From positions 2,976,001-3,040,000 of the forward strand of contig OY764222.1 in the NCBI GenBank assembly GCA_963668325.1: a stretch of DNA of 64,000 nucleotides, written 5' to 3'. The position numbers and the translations under genes are program-made. Shown here one piece after another: positions 18,314 to 26,429 of the stretch (the stretch's first letter is position 1; each line of letters opens with the position of its first letter). This DNA is from MPNP01 sp963668325 (GTDB taxonomy: Bacteria > Pseudomonadota > Alphaproteobacteria > Rhodobacterales > Rhodobacteraceae). The notes beneath the pieces are model-generated. The model had not been told where the DNA came from. It saw only the letters and a program-made list of their open reading frames with translations, and ran no database searches.

Positions 18314-19813
18314 ATGGGACCTCCCCTTCTCGAATTAAAAGGAATTAGTAAAAGTTTCTCAGGGGCATTGGCTCTTGAGGAAGTTGATTTTGCAGTTAAT
18401 TCGGGTGAGGTACATGTTCTGTTTGGTGAAAATGGGGCGGGGAAATCAACCCTGATTTCAATAATTGCAGGTGCAATATCTCCTGATAAAGGGGCTGTAA
18501 GCTTCAAAAACAAGCCGATAAATATTTACTCAGTTCACCACGCAAGATCACTGGGTATAAGTGCTGTTTTCCAGGAATTTTCCTTGGTCCCACAGATGAC
18601 AGTGGAGGAAAATCTCTTTTTAGGCTCGGAAATTTCCAGGTTTGGATTATTGAACAAGCAAGATTCACGAAAACAAGCATCAGAAATACTGAATAGGCTG
18701 GGATTTGAATTACGACCAAATCAGCGTATTGAGTTTCTTTCCCGCGCAGAACAACAAATGGTTGAAATTGCCAAGGCCTTCCGTGACAATCTATCAGTAC
18801 TTATCCTGGACGAACCTACTGCCTCGTTGACAGAAAAAGAAACAGAACAGCTCTTCGATTTAATCAATTTGGTAAAAAAAGAAGGTGTCGGGATAATCTA
18901 TATTACTCATCGTACAAGTGAAATCAGGCGTATTGGTGACCGAATCACTGTTCTGAGAGATGGTAAGAAAATTGGTACTGCAAACGCAGATGTACCAGAA
19001 AAAGAATTAGTAAGAATGATGACAGGAAAGGTTTTCGATCAGATATTTCCCAGCATTGAATTCAGACCAAGCCGGAAGGTATTGGAGATCGACAATCTTA
19101 CAACCCAAAATGGGGCAGTGCATGATTTATCAGTAAATGTTCGTGCTGGTGAAATAGTTGGAATTGCTGGTTTGGTTGGTTCCGGAAAATCAGAAATCGG
19201 CAGGGCTTGTTTTGGACTATTGAATATAGTTTCAGGACAAATTCACTTTGATGGAAAGGACGTAAGAGGTAAATCTCCTAGGGAAATGCTTGATTTAGGA
19301 CTTTACTATATTCCTTCAAACCGGCGGGAGGAGGGTTTGGTCATGTCTCGACCCTCCCGTGAGAGTGTATCCATGTCAGCATTGACAAAACCTGATTTCT
19401 CTAGGGGTGTATTTATACGGTTGCAGCAAGAAAAAAAGAAAGTGACTGGCCTCGTTGAAAAAATGAATTTACAACCTCTCAATATTGAGAAAACACCCAA
19501 TATGTTTTCTGGCGGTAACCAACAAAAGATTATGCTTGCCAAATGCTTGACTCGTGAGGTCAAACTTTTTGTTTTTGATGAACCCACTGTTGGTGTTGAT
19601 GTTGGTACCAGAATAGCAATCTATGAATTTATTGCAGAATTGTGTAAGAACGGAGCAGCCATTCTTGTTATATCTTCAGATCTGACTGAGATATTACATT
19701 TACCCAATAGGGTATATGTTATGTGCAGGGGGTATTTATCAGCAGAATTATCGGGTAAAGAAATTACCCAGGAAACGGTACTTGAACATTGCTTTGGGCA
19801 TAAGGCAGCCTAG
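18314..19813 (+). CDS. Ribose-type ABC transporter ATPase with two nucleotide-binding domains
   Basis: 499 residues, the RbsA/MglA arrangement of two fused ATPase domains. Domain 1 has Walker A GENGAGKST, an ABC signature region around LSRAEQQMVEIAKA and Walker B LILDEPTASL. Domain 2 has a Walker A-like GLVGSGKSEIG, signature FSGGNQQKIMLAKCL and FVFDEPTVGVD. The first signature reads LSRAEQQ instead of LSGGQ, a variation tolerated in this class. It energises uptake with the permease at 19837 and the binding protein at 17198. Gaps of 45 and 23 nt to its neighbours indicate one operon. Confidence 0.92.
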   Translation: MGPPLLELKGISKSFSGALALEEVDFAVNSGEVHVLFGENGAGKSTLISIIAGAISPDKGAVSFKNKPINIYSVHHARSLGISAVFQEFSLVPQMTVEENLFLGSEISRFGLLNKQDSRKQASEILNRLGFELRPNQRIEFLSRAEQQMVEIAKAFRDNLSVLILDEPTASLTEKETEQLFDLINLVKKEGVGIIYITHRTSEIRRIGDRITVLRDGKKIGTANADVPEKELVRMMTGKVFDQIFPSIEFRPSRKVLEIDNLTTQNGAVHDLSVNVRAGEIVGIAGLVGSGKSEIGRACFGLLNIVSGQIHFDGKDVRGKSPREMLDLGLYYIPSNRREEGLVMSRPSRESVSMSALTKPDFSRGVFIRLQQEKKKVTGLVEKMNLQPLNIEKTPNMFSGGNQQKIMLAKCLTREVKLFVFDEPTVGVDVGTRIAIYEFIAELCKNGAAILVISSDLTEILHLPNRVYVMCRGYLSAELSGKEITQETVLEHCFGHKAA

Positions 19814-19836
19814 TAATTAAAAAAAGTGAGAAAGTA

Positions 19837-20856
19837 ATGGAAGTCAAAGGCCAAAAATCTCGAAAATCAATAAGCCATTTTATCCGTACGGCTTTTATCC
19901 GCCTTGGTGTTTTGCCCTTTCTACTTGTTGCTGCTTTAATCATATTTACGGCATTATCGGACAATTTCCTTACTGGTCGCAACCTACTCAATGTTGTTCG
20001 CCAATCAACCTACCTGGCTTTGGTAGCTGTAGGCCAGATGTTTGCTTTGCTTACTGGAGGGTTTGACCTTTCAGTGGGAACTATTTTAGCCATAACCTCT
20101 GTGGCTGGCGCTTTGGCAATGGCTACGGCATACTCCTTCATGCCGGAAGCATTGTTCCTGGTCATTACCATAGGTATTGTGGTTGGTGTGTTGGCTGGTA
20201 CCATGATCGGAGTTGTAAACGGAATAGGGGTAGCCGTTTTTGGTGTTTCACCATTTATGATGACTTTGGGGATGGCCTCTGTAGGTTTTGGGATTGCTTT
20301 GTATTTGACTGGAGGAATACCGGTTTATGGTATGCCAATTGAATTTGGTGATATCTTTGGTTTTGGAACATTCTTTGGAATCCCTGTTCCTGTGGTCGTG
20401 GCATTATTACTAATTTTGGGGATGTACATTGTTGTTGACCGAACACGATTGGGCCGCCATTTTTATGCCGTGGGAGGCAATATCAAAGCATCGCATCTAT
20501 CCGGTATAAATACCAACCGAACTTTATTTCTGGCTTATGTATTGTCTGGTTTTATGGCCGCTGTCTCAGGTATTTTGTTGACCGCTAGACTTGATTCAGG
20601 TGAAGCAAATATAGGTGCTTCTATGCCGCTTGAGTCTATTGCGGCATGTGTCATCGCAGGAGTGAGCTTGCGAGGTGGAATCGGCAAGGTCGAGAATGTT
20701 GTTTTAGGGGCATTATTTATTGGGATTGTCCAAAATGGAATGAACCTAGCTCGGATAGAATCCTATCTTCAGATTGTAGTTATTGGTCTACTCCTGATTT
20801 TTGCCGTAGTAGTAGATCGATTCCGAATGAAACTAGTTTCAAATTCTCAGGATTGA
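19837..20856 (+). CDS. Ribose-type ABC transporter permease
   Basis: 339 residues with eight to ten hydrophobic helices. It carries the family motifs LLTGGFDLSVGTILAITSV near the first third and GRHFYAVGGNIKASHLSGIN in the cytoplasmic coupling loop, with AGVSLRGGIGKVENVVLGA near the C-terminus. This is the RbsC/BPD_transp_2 family that pairs with double-domain ATPases such as the one just upstream. The stop (20854-20856) lies 2 nt before the TTG start proposed for the next gene, so translation is probably coupled. Confidence 0.92.
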   Translation: MEVKGQKSRKSISHFIRTAFIRLGVLPFLLVAALIIFTALSDNFLTGRNLLNVVRQSTYLALVAVGQMFALLTGGFDLSVGTILAITSVAGALAMATAYSFMPEALFLVITIGIVVGVLAGTMIGVVNGIGVAVFGVSPFMMTLGMASVGFGIALYLTGGIPVYGMPIEFGDIFGFGTFFGIPVPVVVALLLILGMYIVVDRTRLGRHFYAVGGNIKASHLSGINTNRTLFLAYVLSGFMAAVSGILLTARLDSGEANIGASMPLESIAACVIAGVSLRGGIGKVENVVLGALFIGIVQNGMNLARIESYLQIVVIGLLLIFAVVVDRFRMKLVSNSQD

Positions 20857-20858
20857 AA

Positions 20859-21863
20859 TTGAATAAAATTCGAGCAGCTTCAGTTGGATTAGGTTGGTGG
20901 TCAAATGAACTAGCCCAATCTATCCAGGGTAAATCAGACCTGATAGAGATTGTCTCCTGCTATTCTCGCAGCCAGGACAAGACCAGGGCATTTGCTCAAG
21001 AATTTGGTACCAATGTCCACACCACTTATGAGGAACTACTCTCAGATGAGAGTATTGACGCTGTAATTCTCACGACACCACATTCACTCCATGCCCAGCA
21101 TGTAATTGAAGCAGCAAAATCAGGTAAACATATATTTGTTGAAAAACCCTTCACATTGACTTTTGAAAGTGCAAAAAAGGCTATTCGGGCCTGTGATGAC
21201 GCAAAAGTCGTTTTAGCTGTAGGACATAACCGAAGGTTTGCTACTTCAAGTAATAAATTGAAACAATTTAGCAAAGGTAGAACTATTGGAACCTTGCTTC
21301 ACCTTGAAGCAAACTTTTCAGCCCCAAGTGCTATGTCTTATACACCTGAAAAGTGGCGTGCAAACAGGACAGAAAGCCCTGCCGGAGGAATTGCCGGTTT
21401 AGGTATACATTTGATTGATTTGATGTGTTGGATTGCCGGGCCAATAGAAAGTGTGACGGCACAAGCAAAACGCAGGGTTCTTCCCGTTGATATTGATGAT
21501 ACAACATCAGTTTTGTTTGAATTTCAATCAGGTGCGACTGGGTATCTGGGATGCATGTTTGCCGCGCCATATACATCAATACTGAATGTTTATGGTACGA
21601 AAATGAATATCTTTACTGAAATTGATGGTGAAGTCTTTTCTGCAAAAACCATCGAAGGAAAATTTGAGAAAGCTAAGTATGATAAAATTGATACCCTCAA
21701 AGAAGAGCTAGAAGAATTTGCCCTGGATTGTTTGGGAAAAAGGAAATTCAGGGTTACTCCGGCCCAAGCAGCAAGCAATGTCAGTGTAATGGAGGCCATA
21801 GTAAAATCAACAGAATTGGGAAGAAAAGTAAGGGTTCCAACAAGTTCAGAGAAAGTTTGGTAA
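20859..21863 (+). CDS. Gfo/Idh/MocA-family NAD(P)-dependent oxidoreductase
   Basis: About 334 residues from a TTG at 20859, which gives the normal N-terminus (start)-NKIRAASVGLGWWSNELA. An AGGA sits 6 bases upstream. Longer versions run back through the permease gene and are rejected. The Rossmann motif VGLGWWSNELAQ, the EKPFTLTFESAK segment (EKP motif) and HNRRF mark the Gfo/Idh/MocA family. The C-terminal domain has GGGIxDxGxHxxD-like GGIAGLGIHLIDLMCWIAG with the usual His. These enzymes oxidise or reduce hydroxyl or keto groups on cyclic or sugar-like substrates. Inside this operon it probably acts on the imported compound before or after ring opening. Confidence 0.86.
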   Translation: MNKIRAASVGLGWWSNELAQSIQGKSDLIEIVSCYSRSQDKTRAFAQEFGTNVHTTYEELLSDESIDAVILTTPHSLHAQHVIEAAKSGKHIFVEKPFTLTFESAKKAIRACDDAKVVLAVGHNRRFATSSNKLKQFSKGRTIGTLLHLEANFSAPSAMSYTPEKWRANRTESPAGGIAGLGIHLIDLMCWIAGPIESVTAQAKRRVLPVDIDDTTSVLFEFQSGATGYLGCMFAAPYTSILNVYGTKMNIFTEIDGEVFSAKTIEGKFEKAKYDKIDTLKEELEEFALDCLGKRKFRVTPAQAASNVSVMEAIVKSTELGRKVRVPTSSEKVW

Positions 21864-21879
21864 TTCAAATGAAAGGGGT

Positions 21880-22605
21880 ATGCCAGTGAAACCTAAAATT
21901 AACTGTGATATGGGTGAAAGTTTTGGACTTTATAAAATTGGGGAAGATGAGAAACTCATGCCTCTGATTTCTATGGCAAACGTTGCGTGTGGATTTCATG
22001 GCTCTGACTCAAATCACATGCGTAAAACGGTCCAGCTTGCAAAAGCAAATAATGTCACAGTAGGTGCCCATCCCTCTTTACCAGACTTGCAGGGATTTGG
22101 TCGCAGGGAAATGAAAATACCGCGCGAGGAATTAGCTAATATTATCATTTACCAGATTGGCGCTTTGGTCGGAATGCTCAAGGCTGAAAACTATGAACTT
22201 AATCATATAAAACCTCATGGAGCTCTTTATGGCATGGCAGCTAGGGATGAAAACATTGCCCATGCAATATGTGATGCGGCAGATGTCTACAATGTTCCTC
22301 TAATCGGTATGGCCAATACCTGTCATGAAAGAGTTTATAAAATGAGGGGCCATGACTTTTGGGCCGAGTTTTATGCTGACTTGGACTACAATGATGATGG
22401 TAGCCTGATCATAACCATGCAACATGATCCAGTTCCCCCCGATGAAGTTGAAACAAGATGCAGGATGGCCTATCACGAGAACAAAACCCTTTCAGTTAAT
22501 GGGAAGGAAGTACGGGTTGGGTGTGATTGCATCTGTGTCCATTCGGACACCCCCAACGCCGTTGAGATTGCCATGGTGGCGAATACAGTCCTGGAGTCTC
22601 TCTAG
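21880..22605 (+). CDS. pxpA: LamB/YcsF-family 5-oxoprolinase subunit A (PxpA)
   Basis: 241 residues, slightly under the usual 245-255. It carries the family motifs INCDMGESFG at the N-terminus, ANVACGFHGSD, VGAHPSLPDLQGFGRREM and LNHIKPHGALYGMAARDE. These Asp, His and Glu residues are the conserved presumed catalytic set. In the PxpABC 5-oxoprolinase, PxpA acts with PxpB and PxpC on 5-oxoproline using ATP. Here pxpB and pxpC are separated from pxpA by biotin carrier and biotin carboxylase genes. PxpA may therefore hydrolyse a carboxylated lactam or related cyclic amide instead (inference). Confidence 0.88.
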   Translation: MPVKPKINCDMGESFGLYKIGEDEKLMPLISMANVACGFHGSDSNHMRKTVQLAKANNVTVGAHPSLPDLQGFGRREMKIPREELANIIIYQIGALVGMLKAENYELNHIKPHGALYGMAARDENIAHAICDAADVYNVPLIGMANTCHERVYKMRGHDFWAEFYADLDYNDDGSLIITMQHDPVPPDEVETRCRMAYHENKTLSVNGKEVRVGCDCICVHSDTPNAVEIAMVANTVLESL

Positions 22606-22644
22606 CACCGGAATTTAAAATCAACTAGTATGGAGTAAATCAAT

Positions 22645-22887
22645 ATGTCAGAAAATGTCATACAATCACCCCTTCCTGGAACGTTCTATCGTAAACCTGC
22701 ACCAGATCAACCAGCATATAAGGAGGTCGGTGATACAGTTTCTGTAGGGGAAACTATTGGATTGGTAGAAGTTATGAAGTCATTTCATGAGATACAGGCC
22801 GATAAAGCTGGCACTATCACCTCATTTCTTGTTGAGAATGAGGATGCTGTTATTGCAGGGCAAACAATAGTTGAACTGAAAATGTAA
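22645..22887 (+). CDS. Biotin carboxyl carrier protein (single-domain)
   Basis: 80 residues, only a biotinyl domain with none of the Pro/Ala-rich N-terminal extension of AccB. The motif is EVMKSF with the acceptor Lys45, where fatty-acid AccB has EAMKM. PLPGTFYRKPAPDQPAYKEV precedes it. The VMK-[ST]-F form appears to be typical of carriers linked to PxpB/PxpC-type carboxyltransferases (recollection of the family). Encoded between pxpA and the carboxylase, it should carry CO2 from the carboxylase to the PxpBC-type transferase. Biotin would be attached by BirA, encoded at 43950-44714. Confidence 0.9.
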   Translation: MSENVIQSPLPGTFYRKPAPDQPAYKEVGDTVSVGETIGLVEVMKSFHEIQADKAGTITSFLVENEDAVIAGQTIVELKM

Positions 22888-22896
22888 CAAAAACGC

Positions 22897-24255
22897 ATGT
22901 CGATTTCCAGCATTTTAATAGCCAATCGTGGTGAGATTGCGGTTCGGATAATTAGAGCCTCACAGGAACTAGGAATCAAGACCATTCAGGTCTATTCAGA
23001 CGCCGATAAAGATTCCCTACCTGTTGTGATGGCTGATGATGCTATCAATATAGGGCCTCCCCAACCCTTGAAATCCTATTTGAATCAGGAAAAACTTATC
23101 GAAGTGGCTAAAGATGCAGGAGCGGATGCAATACACCCCGGTTACGGCTTTCTTTCTGAGAACGGCATTTTTGCCGATAAAGTTGCAAAAGCAGGGCTGA
23201 AATTTATTGGTCCCAAGGGAAAAACTATCAGTCAACTTGGGGACAAGGTTATTGCCAGACAATTGGCAGAACAAAGCGGCCTGCCTACAGTTCCAGGAAG
23301 CAATGGTCTGGTTGCCACCCTTGAAATGGCAAAATCCATTTTGGAAGAATTCAAATTTCCAGTTCTGATAAAAGCTTCAGCTGGTGGGGGCGGCAGAGGT
23401 ATACGGGTCGCAAACAATTGGGAAGAATTCGAGCGATTATTTCCTGTTGCTAGTCTGGAAGCAAAAACATTTTTCGGGGACGGTGGTTTGTTTATCGAAA
23501 AATATCTCCCCCGGCCACGCCATATTGAGGTGCAGGTTTTGGGAGATGGCGAAAGTACCATACATGTTTTTGATAGAGAATGTTCCCTGCAAAGAAGAAG
23601 GCAAAAGATTTGGGAAGAAGCCCCTGCTTCACCACTTAATGATTCGTTACGCAATTCCATTTGTACGAAGGCAAGGGATTTTGCTCAAATGGTTGGTTAT
23701 AGCGGGGCAGGCACTGTAGAATTCTTGTTCGATGAAACAACTGAAGAATATTATTTCCTAGAAATGAATACCCGGATACAAGTTGAACACCCGGTGACCG
23801 AAATGATTACAGGCATAGATTTGGTCCGCGAGGGTATCTCCATAGCTGGTGGAAAAAAAATTAGTATAAAGCAGAAGGAAATCGAGATACGTGGCCACGC
23901 CATTGAGTGCCGGATAAATGCCGAGGACCCAAGGAAAAACTTTTTGCCGCAACCAGGGCATGTTGAAAAACTTCGATTTCCCTCAGGACCTGGTGTTAGA
24001 TTTGATACAATGCTTTACGAGGGCTACAACATACCACCATTTTATGATTCTCTCCTTGGGAAATTGATTGTTTGGGATAAAAACCGAAGCAGTGCCATGG
24101 AACGAATGAAACGAGCTTTGTCTGAGCTTGAAATAACTGGTATAGAAACAACGAAAACCATTCATCAGGCCTTGATTAACGATCCACATGTAAGGCAAGG
24201 TAATGTCTATACATCCTTTCTGGATGACTGGTTGGAAAATGGTAATTTGATATAA
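22897..24255 (+). CDS. Biotin carboxylase subunit, AccC-like, operon-specific
   Basis: 452 residues, the standard single-polypeptide biotin carboxylase. It has the N-terminal ILIANRGEIAVRIIRASQEL, the ATP-grasp glycine loop SAGGGGRGI, HIEVQVLGDG, a catalytic segment ECSLQRRRQKIWEEAPASP and MNTRIQVEHPVTEMITGIDL. AccC of fatty-acid synthesis normally has RRHQK, whereas here the segment is RRRQK, so this is probably a dedicated paralogue. It carboxylates biotin on the 80-residue carrier using ATP and bicarbonate. It follows the carrier gene by 9 nt. It is the BC equivalent of a urea carboxylase split into separate polypeptides. Confidence 0.91.
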   Translation: MSISSILIANRGEIAVRIIRASQELGIKTIQVYSDADKDSLPVVMADDAINIGPPQPLKSYLNQEKLIEVAKDAGADAIHPGYGFLSENGIFADKVAKAGLKFIGPKGKTISQLGDKVIARQLAEQSGLPTVPGSNGLVATLEMAKSILEEFKFPVLIKASAGGGGRGIRVANNWEEFERLFPVASLEAKTFFGDGGLFIEKYLPRPRHIEVQVLGDGESTIHVFDRECSLQRRRQKIWEEAPASPLNDSLRNSICTKARDFAQMVGYSGAGTVEFLFDETTEEYYFLEMNTRIQVEHPVTEMITGIDLVREGISIAGGKKISIKQKEIEIRGHAIECRINAEDPRKNFLPQPGHVEKLRFPSGPGVRFDTMLYEGYNIPPFYDSLLGKLIVWDKNRSSAMERMKRALSELEITGIETTKTIHQALINDPHVRQGNVYTSFLDDWLENGNLI

Positions 24256-24271
24256 GGAACAGAAAGGAGTT

Positions 24272-25153
24272 TTGCTTATGGGAACTAGATATTCATTTGG
24301 AGGTGATGACCACATCTTCGCCGAAGTAAGCGAGGAGATGTCGCTGAATGCTTTTTTTCGAAGTCTGTCCATGACAAAAGCCGTCAGGGAAAGTCAAATC
24401 AAGGGTTTGATAGAGATCTGCCCTGCCAATGCCTCCTATCAGATTAAGTATGACCCAGATCAGATCAAACCAAATGATCTTTTGGAAGAGTTGAAAAAAA
24501 TCGAAGGGTTAACTGAACAGACTGATGCAACATTGAAAACTCGGGTTATTGAAATTCCAGTGTTTTTCAATGACCCCTGGACGCATGAAACCTTGATGCG
24601 GTTTCGGGAAAGACATCAGGACCCCACTAGTACTGACATTGAGTTTGCAGCCAGTATCAACAACTTTGATTCAGTAGATGCGTTTATTGCAGCCTACACC
24701 AATTCGCCCTGGTTTGTCAGTATGGTCGGATTTGTTGCCGGATTACCATTCATGTATCAAATGGTTGAACGGAAAAGGCAGATTGAGGTACCCAAATATT
24801 TACGACCTCGTACTGACACTCCCAAACTAACCGTAGGATATGGTGGGTGTTTTGCTTGTATATACTCAGTACGTGGTGCTGGTGGGTATCAAATGTTCGG
24901 GATAACACCAATGCCGATTTTTGATCCAAAACAGGAAATCAATTACCTCAGGGATTTCATGGTTTTCTTTAACCCTGGTGATATTGTCAAATTCAAACCA
25001 ATAGATAGGGAAGCCTATGACGAATATTGTGCCGAGGTAGAAGCCAATAGATTTGAACCAAGGACAATTGATTTTGTCTTTGCACTGGAAGAGTTTCAAA
25101 GCGGTATTGACGCTTATAATCGTAAAATAGAGGAAAAGTTATATGTCAATTAA
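24272..25153 (+). CDS. pxpB: PxpB/KipI-like carboxyltransferase subunit A, divergent
   Basis: 293 residues, longer than the usual 210-240 of PxpB/KipI. The family core is recognisable in SPWFVSMVGFVAGLPFMYQM, the proline-rich PKYLRPRTDTPK, and GGYQMFGITPMPIFDP. Several normally invariant residues differ. The HxPxY...FLGFxPGFxYL motif has Asn in place of the His and AGLPF in place of PGFxY. The xVPxGSVxIxGxQT strand reads TPKLTVGYGGCFACIY. Its 3' end overlaps pxpC by 11 nt, so the two subunits are coupled, as expected for a heterodimer. In urea carboxylase the two homologous domains form the carboxyltransferase. Substrate change or altered chemistry is likely. Confidence 0.82.
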   Translation: MLMGTRYSFGGDDHIFAEVSEEMSLNAFFRSLSMTKAVRESQIKGLIEICPANASYQIKYDPDQIKPNDLLEELKKIEGLTEQTDATLKTRVIEIPVFFNDPWTHETLMRFRERHQDPTSTDIEFAASINNFDSVDAFIAAYTNSPWFVSMVGFVAGLPFMYQMVERKRQIEVPKYLRPRTDTPKLTVGYGGCFACIYSVRGAGGYQMFGITPMPIFDPKQEINYLRDFMVFFNPGDIVKFKPIDREAYDEYCAEVEANRFEPRTIDFVFALEEFQSGIDAYNRKIEEKLYVN

Positions 25154-26114
25154 GGTAGTTAAACCCGGGTTGGCGACTTCAGTTCAGGATTTGGGTCGTC
25201 CAGGTTATTACCATCTTGGAATTCCGATTTCGGGCGGGATGGACCGGTATTCATTAAGGGCTGCTAACTTGCTAGTTGGCAATGATGAAGGTGCAGCAGT
25301 ACTGGAAACTGTATTTATGGGACCAGAGTTGGAATTTTCGAAGGATTCAACCGTTGCAGTAACCGGGGCTGAACTTCCTCCAAAGGTTGATGGCGAGGTA
25401 AGGGAAACTTGGACTTCCTTTGAAGTGAAAGCTGGACAAAAATTGACGTTTGACTTTTTAAAATCAGGTGCAAGGGCTTATATATCCATCGCAGGTGGTA
25501 TTGATGTACCTTTGGCACTTGGTAGTCGTTCAACCTATACATTGGGTGCCTTGGGAGGCTTTGAAGGGCGTAACCTCCAAGCCGGTGACAAATTGCCAAT
25601 TGGAAAAGCACCTGAAAAAGGCAAAATTGGCTACACAATTCCAGCAGACCTTAGACAAGCCATTGGCTCCGAAGTTGAATTGAGAGTAGTTCCAGGACTC
25701 TATTGGCATCGATTTACTTCTGAATCTCAGAACCAATTTTTTGAAGATGTTTGGAAAGTAGCCCCTGAGGCAGACCGCATCGGCTACCGATTCCAAAAGG
25801 GTCACCCATTGAACTTTATTGATCGTGAACAGCCTTTTGGTGCTGGTTCGGACCCCTCAAATATTGTGGATAGTTGTTATCCATATGGTTCGATTCAGAT
25901 TCCAGGTGGTACCGAGCCAATCGTCTTACACCGAGATGCTGTTTCGGGCGGTGGCTATTGTATGCTAGGTACAGTGATTTCTTCGGATATGGATTTAATA
26001 GGCCAACTTCAACCCAATTGGGCAACCAGGTTTGTGAAAGTCAATCTAGACCAGGCACTTAAAGCTCGTGAAGAAAGAAACAATAAGCTTTATCATTTAA
26101 GGGCTGCCGTCTAA
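25143..26114 (+). CDS. pxpC: PxpC/KipA-like biotin-dependent carboxyltransferase subunit B
   Basis: 323 residues, normal for PxpC/KipA. The motifs are well kept: VVKPGLATSVQDLGRPGYYH at the N-terminus, GGMDRYSLRAANLLVGN, ISIAGGIDVPLALGSRSTYT, GALGGFEGRNLQAGDKL and GGTEPIVLHRDAVSGGGYCM. It pairs with the PxpB-like protein to form the site where the carboxyl group, or activated substrate, is handled. It is the last gene of the operon; 315 bp without a gene separate it from serS. It is more conventional in sequence than its partner PxpB. Confidence 0.88.
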   Translation: MSIKVVKPGLATSVQDLGRPGYYHLGIPISGGMDRYSLRAANLLVGNDEGAAVLETVFMGPELEFSKDSTVAVTGAELPPKVDGEVRETWTSFEVKAGQKLTFDFLKSGARAYISIAGGIDVPLALGSRSTYTLGALGGFEGRNLQAGDKLPIGKAPEKGKIGYTIPADLRQAIGSEVELRVVPGLYWHRFTSESQNQFFEDVWKVAPEADRIGYRFQKGHPLNFIDREQPFGAGSDPSNIVDSCYPYGSIQIPGGTEPIVLHRDAVSGGGYCMLGTVISSDMDLIGQLQPNWATRFVKVNLDQALKAREERNNKLYHLRAAV

Positions 26115-26429
26115 CAATTCCAATGATGTGAATTATTCTGCTACCGAATGAGGTTTCAAGCAATCTAAATGGGGCTGTTCTGTATTTGCACGATTATGGC
26201 CAAGACAAAGTCATATAGTTATTATTCCAAAGAGGGAGTATCTGAGAAAGGTACTCTTTGATCGCAGAAATTTCTCTACTTCCACAGTGTGGAATAAAGC
26301 AGTGTCAATAATTCCAAATAATTCCCACTAACCTGATGTGTGAATTAATTTTAAGGTCATAACCTTAACTTTTGTATCATTCTAAATTAGGTTTACCTAA
26401 CTGCGTTCAATGAACTGATTATTATAATT
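26115..26429. other. Intergenic region between pxpC and serS
   Basis: No gene is seen. It holds two dyads: CAAAGAG...CTCTTTG (26228-26234 with 26254-26260, 19-nt loop) and TTCCACAGTGTGGAA (26280-26294). The first is not followed by a T-run, so it is not a convincing terminator. A short palindromic TAGGTTTACCTA lies at 26389-26400, close to serS. Confidence 0.5.

Noticed and set aside
20646..20858. N-terminal extension of the oxidoreductase frame back to 20646
   Set aside because: It runs inside the permease coding sequence and yields Cys/Arg/Trp-rich non-protein-like sequence; the Rossmann motif begins only after 20859.
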